From NCBI GenBank assembly GCA_001510575.1, contig LNGK01000005.1, forward strand, positions 3,782,574-3,846,573: 64,000 nt of DNA, written 5' to 3'. The position numbers were made by a program, and so were the translations under genes. This document shows, in pieces, positions 1 through 10,046 of this stretch. Numbering within the stretch: the first letter of the stretch is position 1; every line of letters begins with the position of its first letter. The notes under the pieces are model-generated. The model searched no databases, was not told the origin of the DNA, and was given only the letters and a program-made list of their open reading frames with translations. The DNA comes from Knoxdaviesia capensis (taxonomy: Eukaryota > Ascomycota > Sordariomycetes > Microascales > Gondwanamycetaceae).

Positions 1-1860
1 AGGGAACGGGCCCAGAATCACTTCATCGTCAACGCTGAGCTGGCCAAATCGCAAGGAGCCCGACACAACCAGGCCGTTGTCGGGATGACCTGAGGTGCTC
101 CGTGCCGCAGTGCTATACGATGGCGGGAGACTGAAGGTGTCGTCGATATGGAAGATGCACGCGGGCTGTTCCGGGTTGAGCGCGTCTCCGACAAAGTCGC
201 GGGCTGTCGGAGGCGGGGGAACCGGCAGGTGACGGAGCAACGCCTGGAGGGTATCCATGCCAACGCCTGTAACTGCACTCGTCAGCAGAATAGGCACAAT
301 GTCTACACGGCCAGTCTCGGAAGCCTCCATGAGGCTAACGATGTCCTTGACCTTTTGGGAATCTTGCTCGGGGATGTGGTCATGCATCTCCCCCGGTCTC
401 TGGTCCGGCATGAGTATCTTCGGCACACGTCCAGTGGCTTTGATGGCGGTTAGGATGTTCCCGAGAGTCTGCTGGAGCGTCTTGCGCTGGGCAAGATCAA
501 ACTTCGTAATGACAACAGCGAGAGGAACACGAAGCTTGAGACAGAGGTCAAGGTGAGCTTTCGCCAGGTCGATCACTGCCGCGGAAGAATCGCCAGCTCC
601 AGGAACTGCAGAATCGCGGGTGGTATCACCACCATCTCCGGCAACACAGAGAATGGTCCAGTGGGGGGCCCGGCCGATGATTCCGCGCAGGGTGGTTCGC
701 CGGTACCGGGGATGGCCGGCCGAGTCAGACACAAACACAAGGCGGCCATCCTCAGACAGGTCGTGAATATCCAGCCACGATTCAACCTTCTCGTGGTGGT
801 AATTGATAACATCGTTGCCTTGGTACCCGATGAGTTCCTGGGCCACTGAGCTAGTCACTCCGGTTTCGACCTCGTGGCGATGGCGCAGGAGATTCAGGCG
901 GCTGCGGCCTCTTCCGTTGTCGAGAGTGCCAGTGCTCAGCGTTCCCAGCAGAGTAGACTTGCCACACGTGGTTGGCCCCGTCAGAGTAATCCGGAGCTGC
1001 TGTGTTGTCGACAGGTTCTTGCACGGGTGGGGCTTGGTCTGGGAAGCCTCAGAGGTATTATTATTTGCCTTGTCAGAAGCCCGATGATCGTTGAGGGCAA
1101 GATCAGGCGTGACGAAGGCCTCGGCAACCCACAGCTTGGCTGATCGTTTCTGAACAGCTGAATCGGGGCTATCCGCTCTCTCGAAGTACTCGCAGTCGCC
1201 AACGATGATAAGACGGATAACTTCAACGTTGCACCCCAGGCTGGCGGCCATGACCGTCAGAGTCGAAGTACTCTCGTCCATCTCATCCTTCGTCAGGCCA
1301 ACCAACGTGCCATCGTCTGACACTCCAATCTCATACAAGGCTCCCCGGGACTCTTCAAGGCCAGGAGGAAGCTTGCCGGGCCGGAGCGGCTCCGGGCTTC
1401 CGTTGGAGTCTTCCAGGGCCACCGGCAGTTTGGGGATAACAATGTCCCGCGAGTTGGAGGCATGGTAGGGCGATGACTGCTGTAGCCGCCACAAGAGTTG
1501 GGTGGTCAGTTGCTGCAGCCGCTCCTGGCGGGTCTGGTTAGAAGACGACAGGGCGGGAGACGGCGAAACGGATGTGGAGTCGACAGTCGGCGCATACACG
1601 TGGCCGGGCTTCTTTTTCGAAGTGCTCATGAACGCGTAGCCCCGGCGGGGACGCAGGAGCAGGTGCAGTTTGTACTCGGTCGGGCCATCCTGCGGCTCGG
1701 CCTCGAGTTTGGTGATGCTGTACTCGGACAGGTGGCCCGGGCGGACAGGGGTGCCGGCCGGAGACGGGGACGATGAGAGGGGGAGGCCGGGCTCCTCCGG
1801 CAAAAGCCACGGAGAGGCGACCTTCGGGGGATCCGGGTCGTAGGAGAATATAGACGCCAT
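1..1860 (-). CDS. GTPBP1/GTPBP2-like translational GTPase, 3' end outside window
   Basis: An uninterrupted minus-strand frame runs from the ATG at 1860 to the left edge (620 codons seen, no stop), so the C-terminus is missing. The G domain is clear: G1 GPTTCGKST (about residues 295-303), then LDNGRGRSRL and the RHRHEVETGVTSS switch-I region typical of GTPBP1/2, G3 DSAGHPRY (from residue 379), G4 TKFD (452-455), and G5 TSAVTGVGMD. The last residues seen enter the domain-II beta barrel (VSGSLRFGQLSVDDEVILGPF). Family members are elongation-factor-like GTPases linked to ribosome rescue and mRNA surveillance. The roughly 290-residue N-terminal region is Ser/Pro-rich at first and then becomes a conserved-looking domain. 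Oddities are Pro where GTPBP1 has Glu in the G3 motif, and TTC in place of the usual VDA in G1. The start is the first ATG of the frame. It is divergent from NBP35. Family assignment is firm; the exact function in fungi is inferred. Confidence 0.88.
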   Translation of the reverse strand, partial: MASIFSYDPDPPKVASPWLLPEEPGLPLSSSPSPAGTPVRPGHLSEYSITKLEAEPQDGPTEYKLHLLLRPRRGYAFMSTSKKKPGHVYAPTVDSTSVSPSPALSSSNQTRQERLQQLTTQLLWRLQQSSPYHASNSRDIVIPKLPVALEDSNGSPEPLRPGKLPPGLEESRGALYEIGVSDDGTLVGLTKDEMDESTSTLTVMAASLGCNVEVIRLIIVGDCEYFERADSPDSAVQKRSAKLWVAEAFVTPDLALNDHRASDKANNNTSEASQTKPHPCKNLSTTQQLRITLTGPTTCGKSTLLGTLSTGTLDNGRGRSRLNLLRHRHEVETGVTSSVAQELIGYQGNDVINYHHEKVESWLDIHDLSEDGRLVFVSDSAGHPRYRRTTLRGIIGRAPHWTILCVAGDGGDTTRDSAVPGAGDSSAAVIDLAKAHLDLCLKLRVPLAVVITKFDLAQRKTLQQTLGNILTAIKATGRVPKILMPDQRPGEMHDHIPEQDSQKVKDIVSLMEASETGRVDIVPILLTSAVTGVGMDTLQALLRHLPVPPPPTARDFVGDALNPEQPACIFHIDDTFSLPPSYSTAARSTSGHPDNGLVVSGSLRFGQLSVDDEVILGPFP

Positions 1861-2964
1861 GGTTTTCGGGGAAATGGGATATCGAGCACGCTATTCACAG
1901 ATGAACAGACGCGCAAGACAGGCGGATGAGAGACGCGGTGAAGAGTGAAGGGGAAGGTTTAGGAAGGGCAGCTGAAGCAGAAAAGAAGATTTATATATGA
2001 TATACAACAAGGCAAGAAGCAGATATCGGGGCCACACACAGATATAATCGGAAAGATATTCGGGGAATCATTATGAGGATAGAGACGGTGAAGGTTCAAG
2101 ACGAAAGAGGGTAGGCAAACAACGCTAGTTCACACACTCTATCTCTATTCCAAGAAAGAAATACGTGAGGTGTAAGTAATCTATCTAGGCAGACAATGAG
2201 GGCATATTTGCAAAAGCGACTGGATATGGAATAAAGGCAGTAACCTGGTGGAGACATAAAAGAAGAATGTGACCGGTATATATAAGAAGCAGATCACACC
2301 GTACTTGTGTGATAAGGGGATGAATGAGCTTCGGCGAAGTGACACATCATGCTGTCCTATGCAGCTAAAGAGAATCTCAGGGTTAGGGGTTAGGCCAATC
2401 AGACACGGCTGTTGTGCTTTAGCAGGTGGTGCCGAAGAGTCACGCCTGGAGTCATCAATTACAGGGCAGTGCAGTGCTGAACGCCTCGACTTCCCATTCA
2501 ACCAGGGTCACGTGATAAGGTGCCTCCTCTGTATGTGTCCCATCTCTGACGGTCCAGACGCAAGATCTCGGCCAATTTCAGCCTCTCCCTGCATTCTGAC
2601 ATGGACCAGTCCATCAGCACTGAAGCTCTGTTGCAAGTGATGGAGACTGCCTCCGTATGACCCTTCAGCCGTCTTGACACCACCCGCTGTTGTTATGGGA
2701 AGCTGGCATCGGGCCATATTTGGTTAGGGCTGGTTAGGGTCTACTAGGGTTACTGGTGGCAAACGAGCGCCGAAGCCGGCGGGGCATTCTAGGCCAGCCC
2801 GAACTTTTTTCCTCCTTTGCTTTCTGGATTATCAATCTTGATCAAACGGCTCTTCTTCATGGAGACCCGCACCAGAACCTTCACCCAAGAATGCAGACTC
2901 GACATCTTCTTCTTCACCCTTCTTCACATACCGCTTCCGCGCATCGGAGTTTCGGTCTTTCACC
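1861..2964. promoter_or_regulatory. Shared intergenic region between GTPBP1-like and NBP35 genes
   Basis: This 1.1-kb spacer between two divergent start codons must hold both promoters. No coding frame here is credible. Visible elements are a CCAAT box near 2393 and two clusters of TTAGGG-type telobox motifs, at about 2380-2393 and 2720-2755. The second lies roughly 210-245 bp before the NBP35 ATG. No clear TATA box was identified. Confidence 0.6.
2720..2755 (+). promoter_or_regulatory. Telobox-like TTAGGG motif cluster upstream of NBP35
   Basis: Three near-copies of GGTTAGGG / TAGGGTT occur within about 35 bp (GGTTAGGGCT, GGTTAGGGTC, CTAGGGTTAC). Such interstitial telomere-repeat motifs are known binding sites for Tbf1/Teb1-type Myb factors in fungal promoters; their use here is inferred. 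A further GGTTAGGGGTTAGG sits at about 2380-2393. Confidence 0.5.
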
Positions 2965-4052
2965 ATGTCGCCCGCCCTGATATCGCCCGAGCGCGCCGAA
3001 GACGTGCTTGCGAACCCGACAAAGCCTGAGCTCGTGGCCCCGGAGCCTGAACACTGCCCCGGGCCCGAGTCTCAAAACGCCGGAAGTGCCGATTCGTGTA
3101 ATGGGTGCCCCAACCAGGCGATCTGTGCGTCGGCACCCAAGGGGCCTGATCCCGATATCCCGCTGATAACCCAGAGGCTGGAGGGCATCCAACACAAAAT
3201 ACTGGTGCGTGACCTCTTGTCGTTTGCGATGCCTGCTATGGTTTACTCTCACTGTCTGGCTGAAACTAACCTGACAATACGGAATAATAAATGCAGATCC
3301 TCAGTGGCAAAGGCGGTGTTGGAAAGAGTACATTCACCAGCCTGCTTGCCCATGCGTTCGCCATGGATGCCGACAACACGGTCGGCATCATGGACACCGA
3401 CATCTGCGGGCCCAGCATCCCGAAGATGATGGGCGTCGAGAACGAAACCATCCACGTCAGCGGCACGGGCTGGTCGCCGGTGTGGGTGATGGACAACCTG
3501 TGCGTCACCAGCATCCAGTTCATGCTGCCGAACCGCGACCAGGCGGTGATCTGGCGCGGCGCGAAGAAGAACGGCCTGATAAAGCAGTTCCTCAAGGACG
3601 TCGAGTGGGGCGACCTGGACTACCTGCTGGTCGACACGCCGCCGGGCACCAGCGACGAGCACCTGAGCGTCAACACCTTCCTGAAGGACAGCGGCATCGA
3701 CGGTGCGGTGATCATCACCACGCCGCAGGAAGTCGCGCTGCTGGACGTGCGTAAGGAGATCGACTTCTGCCGCAAGGCCGGCATCCGCATCCTCGGGCTT
3801 GTCGAGAACATGAGCGCGTTTGTGTGCCCGAAGTGCTCGCACGAGAACTACATCTTCAAGGCTACCACCGGCGGCGGTCGCGGGCTTGCCGAGGAGTCCG
3901 GCATCCCGTTCCTGGGCTCGGTGCCCCTCGACCCGCGCATTGGCATGGCGTGTGACTACGGCGAAAGCTTCTTCGATTCGTTCCCGGATAGTCCTGCCTG
4001 CAAGGCGCTGGAGAACGTCGTGGCTGGTCTGCGCGCCGAACTGACGTCGTAG
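2965..4052 (+). CDS. NBP35: Nbp35, cytosolic Fe-S cluster assembly scaffold P-loop NTPase
   Basis: Two exons, 2965-3204 and 3297-4052, encode 331 residues, close to the yeast length of 328. The 92-bp intron (GTGCGT...ATGCAG) joins HKIL to ILSGKGGVGKST. The N-terminus carries the diagnostic cysteine set C-x13-C-x2-C-x5-C (from EHCPGPES to QAICAS), which separates Nbp35 from Cfd1. Next come the deviant Walker A GKGGVGKST, the switch sequence DTDICGPSIPKMMG, DTPPGTSDEH, and the C-terminal bridging-cluster pair CPKC (in ENMSAFVCPKCSHE). The protein forms the Nbp35-Cfd1 heterotetramer that builds [4Fe-4S] clusters for cytosolic and nuclear proteins. The start is the first ATG ahead of the cysteine motif. 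It is divergent from the GTPBP1-like gene. Confidence 0.96.
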
Positions 4053-4256
4053 GGGTCAGCACACACGCAATCACTCAATCATGAATTTATGCCATACCAT
4101 CTCTCTCTGAGCATAGCAAGAACCTCTCTTGCATTGCGGCGTTGAAATATCGCAATCATGCATTGGAAAAACTGCCCAAAACTATCACAAAGCAAGCAAC
4201 CAATCTTCGCTCCAATGACCCCCAAACCCTGAGTGTGAGAAATCTCTCAGCAGCAG

Positions 4257-5290
4257 TTACTCCACCCACTTTCCCTTTCTCATTGTCTCGGCCGTCCACT
4301 CCTCCAACTTCTCAGCAAGCTTATCGTCCTTTGCCGGGCCACTTAAACACGTCGGCTCTCCAAAGCGGCCGAAAACCTCCATATAGGACCCGCTCTGGTC
4401 CGCCCGCAGCTCAGAACCCGCCACACAGAGCAAACTCGTCCAGCTGCCCTTCTCCGCCGGCCAGATCATGCCCACCCTACGGACTAACGCGAACGTCTTC
4501 GCCACGAACGAGTGGCTCTCTTCAACCGAGGACGCCAGGTTGGTCTCGTTGATGCCCGGGTGGACGACGGTGGACCAGATCTCGCCGTGGCCGGCGCGGC
4601 TGCTTTCGGAGCCGGGCCCGTAGCGTGCGTGCAGCGTGTGGGTGTGCAGGATGTTTGCGAGCTTGCTCTGGCCGTAGCGCGCCCACACCGACGCGTCGGG
4701 CAGGGCCGTGTCGGCGAAGTTGATGCCGACCTTGGGGGCTCCCAGGTGGCCGGACGACGACACGTTGACAATGCGCACGCTGCCGGCGGGCAGCCCGGCC
4801 GCGGTCTTGCGCAGCAGCGGGAGGAGGCGGTTGGTCAGCAGCCAGTGGCCGAGGTAGTTGGTCTGCCACTGGGCCTCGAAGCCATCGGCGGTCATGGCGA
4901 ACGGCGTGGCCATGATGCCGGCGTTGTTGACCAGGCCGTGTAGAGCGGGCTCGGTCGCCAGGATGTGGGCTGCGGCGGCGGCCACGCTGGAGAAGTCGGT
5001 GAGGTCCATTTTCAGCACGTCGATGTTGGCTTTGGGCACGGTTTCCCTGATGCGGGCGATGGCGTCGGCGGCCTTCTCGGCGGAGCGCGCGCCGAGGTAC
5101 ACGTGGGCGCCGTGCTCGGCGAGGTGCTGCACGGTGTAGTAGCCTCTGGGGCGTGTTAGCCAGCCATCGTCATGTATTCATTTGGGGTGTTGTGGAAGCG
5201 GGGAAGCTTGACTTACATGCCAGAGTTGCCGCCGGTGACGATGAAGACCTTCCCGGAGAGGTCCGGAAGGGTGTCTGGAGAGAAAGTCAT
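4257..5290 (-). CDS. Short-chain dehydrogenase/reductase (retinol-dehydrogenase/WWOX-like)
   Basis: Two minus-strand exons, 5217-5290 and 4257-5145, encode 320 residues. The 71-bp intron (GTAAGT...CCCAG) falls inside the cofactor motif, so that VTGGNSG joins IGYYTVQ. This restores the Rossmann TGxxxGxG (residues about 19-25), which is lost if only the long exon is read. Other marks are the NNAG motif, the NVSSSGH serine segment and the catalytic YGQSK (Tyr182, Lys186). The Gly-rich start with no signal peptide suggests a soluble NAD(P)-dependent enzyme. Substrate cannot be predicted; many fungal homologues of this subtype are unassigned or lie in secondary-metabolite loci. It is divergently transcribed from the bZIP regulator 634 bp away, which makes it a candidate target of that regulator (inference). 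Confidence 0.93.
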
Positions 5291-5694
5291 GGTGAAGGAT
5301 GGAGGATATTGGAGGTTGTGGTAGTTGTCAATGAGGATATCAGTTGAGGTGTCAGTGCCTTTGATGATGTTTTATGCTATTCTGTGTCTGTGTCTTCTTG
5401 AACTCCTCCGACTGTCGAGTATAGAGCACACCTTGCCCTCTTTATACGTTCAGTCTGCCATGCTCTGGCCCGACCCAGGACCGGTAAGTCCGTCCACAGC
5501 CCAACTAGCAAGTGCAGAAGGCGGCATCGACGGTGGGGTGTCTCTTGGATAATGTGATGTCAAGGCGTACGTGGACCATCGCCGAATGGTCGCCAAATCG
5601 CCTGGGGTTGACAGTATGCTTCCTACTACTGGATTCACATGGCAGTGTGCCATCCGCGCGGTGGCTTGACACCGGCCGCTGCCAAGGACCCATA

Positions 5695-5712
5695 AATGTG
5701 AGCAGCCTGCAT
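5695..5712 (+). repeat. 18-bp direct repeat, copy 1
   Basis: Sequence AATGTGAGCAGCCTGCAT. It matches the copy at 5820-5837 in 17 of 18 positions. Its position between divergent enzyme and regulator genes suggests a transcription-factor site; this is inference only. Confidence 0.6.
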
Positions 5713-5819
5713 GACGCTAGAACGTATTGGATGCAAATTCCTTGCGTTTAACGGCGTACGAGGAACCACACATGCAGTTTAAGAGGTCCCATACCCCACC
5801 TTTCCAAACCGGGGGCGAG

Positions 5820-5837
5820 AATGTGAGCAGCTTGCAT
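5820..5837 (+). repeat. 18-bp direct repeat, copy 2, abutting the TATA box
   Basis: Sequence AATGTGAGCAGCTTGCAT, 17 of 18 identical to the copy at 5695-5712. It runs directly into TATATAAAA (5837-5845), the likely core promoter of the bZIP gene. Confidence 0.6.
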
Positions 5838-5924
5838 ATATAAAACGCCAGCCGCCGGTCTGCCTGGACCTTGAACAATGGCATCTTGAGATTGCATCTG
5901 CAACCGCATCACTTTTTCCCAAAA

Positions 5925-6983
5925 ATGGCTCCAGATATGTCGGCTCCCATCGTTGAACTTGTGGCAATGCCCCAGTTGGCAGAGGTATACGTCATCTCCG
6001 GATTTCCAAGCCTGAGTTTCTTCTGCTAACTCGACGTAACGGACAGGCACGCAGGAAAGACGACGACTGGACCGGGACCAAAGATTCAGCAGCGCGCCGC
6101 CGGGCCCAGACGAGACTAAACATGCGGGCTTATCGTAGGCTTAACTCCGCCAGAGGATGCGGTTTCCGGGACAAAATACTCACCGATATTACTTGCAGGT
6201 AAACGGAAAGCCGCGGAAACGGCCACACGCACAGATACAACATCATCGTCGTCGTCGTCGTCGGCACAAGCAGAACCACTCGTTGAATGCTGGGACGCCT
6301 CCACGCAATCCGTAGCTCTCATCCCGCGGTCGCAGGTCCAGCGCCTCTACAACCGGAAATCTCCGCTCCTATCGACCAACGCGCACGACTCCGTCCTGAC
6401 CACGGCGCTGATCTTCCCGCTGTGTGGCGACCACCTGATCATCCTCATGCAGTATAACGCCCTCCGCGCCATAGCCGTCAACCGCGAGCTCGTGTCGGGG
6501 ATCGCGCCGACGCCGGCCGACTGCACGGTGGAAGTGATCCACACGCTGGCGTTCCCCACCGCCAACCCGCGGGCGGTCCCGCCGACGCTGCTCCCGACGG
6601 TGCTGCAGCAAACCGTGCCGCACAGCGACTGGATCGACGCGTTCCCGCTGGCCGAGGCGCGCGACCGGCTGATCCTGGCGGCGGGCACGTTCGACGAGGA
6701 CGCGCTGTGGGCCGACTGCGTCGGGGGCCTGTTTGAGGGGTTCCCGGACGACGAGGTCGAGCGGCGCGGCATTGTGGCGTGGACGCCGCCGTGGGACATC
6801 CAAGGCTGGGAGATGTCGGAGGGGTTTGCGCGCCGGTGGGGGTGGCTTGTGGCCGGGGTTGCGGGCGTGCTGGAGGCGACGAATCGGCGGCGGGCCGGGA
6901 GGGGCGAGCTGCCGATTCTGGAGCTGGGCCGGGAGGGCGGTGTCGGAGGTGTAGGTGATGGACGAGTCACGGGTTCACGATAA
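5925..6983 (+). CDS. bZIP transcription factor with C-terminal DUF3425 domain
   Basis: Three exons, 5925-5984, 6047-6134 and 6199-6983, give 310 residues in frame. Introns are 62 bp (GTATAC...GGACAG) and 64 bp (GTAGGC...TTGCAG). Splicing assembles a fungal bZIP-type basic region: DDDWTGTKDSAARRRAQ then TRLNMRAYR joined to KRKAAET. A Ser run encoded by TCG repeats (residues about 62-68) follows. The C-terminal half (from about residue 135) is DUF3425, with its hallmarks LQQTVPHSDWIDAFP, FDEDALWADCVGG and WDIQGWEMSEGFARRWGW. No leucine heptads are obvious after the basic region, as is common in this subfamily. Family members are nuclear regulators, often local to metabolic clusters or stress genes. 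The start is the only ATG upstream of the basic region, 88 bp after a TATA box. Confidence 0.88.
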
Positions 6984-8159
6984 GGTCAGGCATTATATAT
7001 CACCAGTTTTCATCTCATGTCCGCCCGCTATCGGGGCCCCCGACCCTCGACAACCGGAGGCCACTACCCACCCACTTCATCTCACGATCATGAACGTCAC
7101 CGCAGTTCAATCGCACTGAATATAACTTGTCCCCTCAACCCCCAACCCTAAGCATCACCAAAGCTACAAACTCGGTCGATCAAGCAACCAGCCTGACCTC
7201 ACAAGGATACCACACGCCCAGTGCCCAACCTTTTTTTTTTATATGCACAGAGATCGCCTCCCGAAAAAGACGAAACAACCCCATCTGCGTCAAAACAGGC
7301 CCCAAATCCCCACCATGGGTGTCTCAGAAATACTCCCCTGATCTTAGATAGTGTTCCTATTATAAGCAGCGAAGCCGGCAATAGCAACGGCTCCCTTTTC
7401 AGAGGGGCTCCAAGTATCAAAAGGCGCTCTCCGTTTGCGATGCGCTGGAATGTGCCACAGATGAAGCCATCACCAAACGGAACACAGCCAGAAGCTTCAG
7501 CTGAAGAGGCGATGATTCAGTACGGAGATGAGTGTGTACATGTCAGCCACATAGTACAGCCGCCTGAACCACAGGTACTGCACTAAGATACGCCCGGCTT
7601 AGGCTTCTGGCGGGGGCTGTGTCTCGTCGACTTTTGCGTGTTCTCTTGAGTTTAGTGGGGGGTTTTGCTGCTTCTAGTGGCTGCATAGCCTGCAACCGGT
7701 GTCTCATTGGTGCGTTGGCGCTGATCAAAGCGCCCGGGAATGCCACTGTAGCCCCAAGGAGGCTGCTACAAAATCTGCATCAGTGCTGAAGCATCGGACA
7801 CAGATAAATCGGCCCTGGGCCACCTCCTCATCTCGTCTTTTCTTCCTTTTATCGCCTCTCTCCGCCTCTTCCCTCTTCTCGTCTTCGTTTTTCTTCTTCT
7901 CTCCAAAAAAAGAAGTCTGTAGGGTTTTGGTCCGGTATCGCTATTGTACGACTTCTTTTATTTTATTACCTCATTGATTTCGCTTATCTTTATCCCACTC
8001 CCACTTGACTCATCTCCAACTGTCGCTTTCGGCCAGCCCAGAACTGATTCGCCCGCCTGTTCACAGCCTCGTCAACTTGGCTTTGTGAACTCTCCGAACT
8101 CGCTCTCTCGCTCTCTCTCTCTCTCTCTCGACCACTCATTATCTCTCTCTTCCACAGCC
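6984..8159. other. Intergenic region bZIP to SEC9, includes SEC9 leader
   Basis: 1.18 kb with no supported gene. A 121-codon open frame at 7221-7586 (+) has no recognisable homology. An AACCCTAA telobox-type motif lies near 7141. From about 7840 the plus strand becomes pyrimidine-rich, culminating in a (CT)n tract at about 8103-8129. TTCCACAG just before the SEC9 ATG could be a 5'-UTR intron acceptor. Confidence 0.5.
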
Positions 8160-9631
8160 ATGAAGAAGTTCGGCTTCTCGAAGAAGGACGAGGGCGATGG
8201 CCGGTCGGCCCTGTTCTCCAGCCGCGAGCGCTCGTCGGCCCCGCCGCCCTCGCAGAACCCCTATGCCAACGCCGTGAACGATAACCCCGATCCGTACTCG
8301 GCAGACGGCAACCGAGCCGCCAGTGCAAACCCATACCAGAACCCCCGCCAGGGCCTGCCAACCGGTCCCCGCGCCGGCGGTCTGCCGGGCGCACCCGGTC
8401 CTCGCAACGCCAGCCCGTACGGCGGCGCCCCGGCGGCCCAGGCACCCCCTCAACAACCAGCACAACAATCCGCGGGATACGGCAGCGATCGATACGGTGC
8501 TTCGGCCGGCTACGGCGGCAACCGGTACGACTCCGGCGGTGCGGGCGGCTTCGGAGCTGGCCGGAACGCCGCCCCCCGCCAGGGCGGATACGGCGGTCTT
8601 GGCCCCGACCCGACCACCGACCGTCCGGCCTCCAACTACTCCGGCGACACCGTGGTCGAGCAGCGCAACGAGCTTCAGTTTCCCGCTCAGGCGAATGCCG
8701 GATACCGCTCCAAGTACCGTGACATGCGGGGAGCCCCGCCTCCGAACAGCGGCGGCAGCGGCACGGCGTACGGAAACGAGGCCGGCGGCGGCGGCGGTGG
8801 CGGCTACGGCGGCGGCTACGGCGAGGAGCGCGAGCTGACCGAGCAGGAGCAGGACCAGAAGACGTACCAGGACACCAAGGTGTCGATTGTGGCCGAGGTC
8901 GACGACACCATCAACACGCAGAACCGCATCCTGCGCAAGATTGCCGAGGCGCAGGACAGCGGCGCGAGCGCGATGAGCAACCTGCAGATCCAGGGCGACC
9001 GGCTGTACAACACAGAGAAGAACCTGGACCTGGCCATCTCGTACAACCGCACGGCGGAGGAGCAGGTTAAGGACCTGGCCCACGCCAACCGGTCGCTGTT
9101 CAGCGTGGCCGTGCGCAACCCGTTCAACGGCAAGAAGCGGGAGGAGCTGCGGCGGCAGGAGACGCTGGAGCGCCACCGCCAGGAGCGCACCGTGCGCGAC
9201 GACACCAAGGCTGCCCAGATAGAGTCCAACCGGCTGTACCAGGGCGGCGGCGGCGGCGGCGGCGGCGGCGACTCGCGGTCCTCCACCACGTCGTTCCAGC
9301 GCCCCAGCGGCGTGCCGTCCAAGTACGACCTCGAGGACAGCGACGACGAGTTCCAGGATACCCGCCGCGAGCAGGAGCGCATGTTCAACGACAACATGGA
9401 CGCCATTGAGGGCGGCGCCCGCGCGCTGCACGGCATGGCGGTGCGCACCGGGGCCATTGTGGACAACCAGATTGCCATGGCCGATCGCATTTCCTCCAAG
9501 GTACGTTATCAAGTACTCCTCTGGTTCGTCTTTTCTTGCGAACTACTCTAACACTTTCTGTCTTTTTCTAGGTCAACAAAACCGAGGATGGCATTGCTGT
9601 CAACAGAGACAGACTGAACAGATTCTTGTAA
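8160..9631 (+). CDS. SEC9: Sec9/SNAP-25-type Qbc t-SNARE of exocytosis
   Basis: Exons 8160-9500 and 9572-9631 encode 466 residues. The 71-bp intron (GTACGT...TTCTAG) splits the second SNARE helix near its end, so unspliced reading loses the terminal VNKTEDGIAVNRDRLNRFL. The N-terminal 230 residues are disordered, rich in Gly, Pro, Gln and Tyr, and include NPYANA-type motifs and a run of eight glycines. The first SNARE helix spans about residues 240-310 (SNLQIQGDRLYNTEKNL with the central Gln). The second spans about 395-460 (VDNQIAMADRISSK with its Gln). A second poly-Gly run (nine) links them. Sec9 pairs with Sso1/2 and Snc1/2 at the plasma membrane to fuse secretory vesicles. The linker has no palmitoylated Cys cluster, as expected for yeast-type Sec9. 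The start was chosen at the ATG in CAGCCATGAAG, which matches the usual MKKFGF-type N-terminus rather than at upstream in-frame ATGs in the CT-rich leader. Confidence 0.94.
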
Positions 9632-10046
9632 TCGTCATAATCTTGCTTGGGGTTGGGATTAGGGTTGAGCGGTAGTATCATGACCTGAAGTGTCAGTTTT
9701 CTCTCTTTGGTTTTGTTTTCTGCAGATTAGGATGTTAATATATGAAGTTTTTTTTGTCTTCTTCCTTTTGTCTTTCAATCCTAGTATCACCGGAGTATGT
9801 CATGTCATTTCTTGTAAATTGCATGGATTATCGGCGAGTTTTCATCGTGAAGTTCTTGGCCGTGCGGTAGCATGTGCGCAACACTGTATTGCGTCACGTG
9901 CCCTCTTATCGTTATCGCGGCGTCTTCAATTTTTTTATATCTAGGTTTTTGCTTTTTTATGCAGCAAGTTCTTAACCTTCAAACAAGCACCAACCAACAT
10001 CCCAAAACAACCTCTACACACGCACAAATCTGTCAAATTTTCAAAC
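9632..10046. other. Intergenic SEC9 to DEAH helicase
   Basis: 415 bp holding the SEC9 3' UTR and the helicase promoter. GGATTAGGGTTGAG at about 9656-9669, just after the SEC9 stop, is another telobox-type motif. The rest is T-rich. No RNA gene was recognised. Confidence 0.45.

Larger units (their letters stand above)
5291..5924. promoter_or_regulatory. Divergent SDR/bZIP promoter with 18-bp direct repeat
   Basis: This 634-bp spacer separates the start codons of the SDR (-) and the bZIP gene (+). It contains two copies of AATGTGAGCAGCYTGCAT (5695-5712 and 5820-5837), in the same orientation with one mismatch, their starts 125 bp apart. A TATATAAAA box at 5837-5845 directly follows the second copy and lies about 80 bp before the bZIP ATG. 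Nothing coding is seen. Confidence 0.6.

Noticed and set aside
8139..9512. A 457-codon minus-strand frame opposite SEC9
   Set aside because: Shadow of GC-rich SEC9; only low-complexity Val/Ala/Leu sequence.
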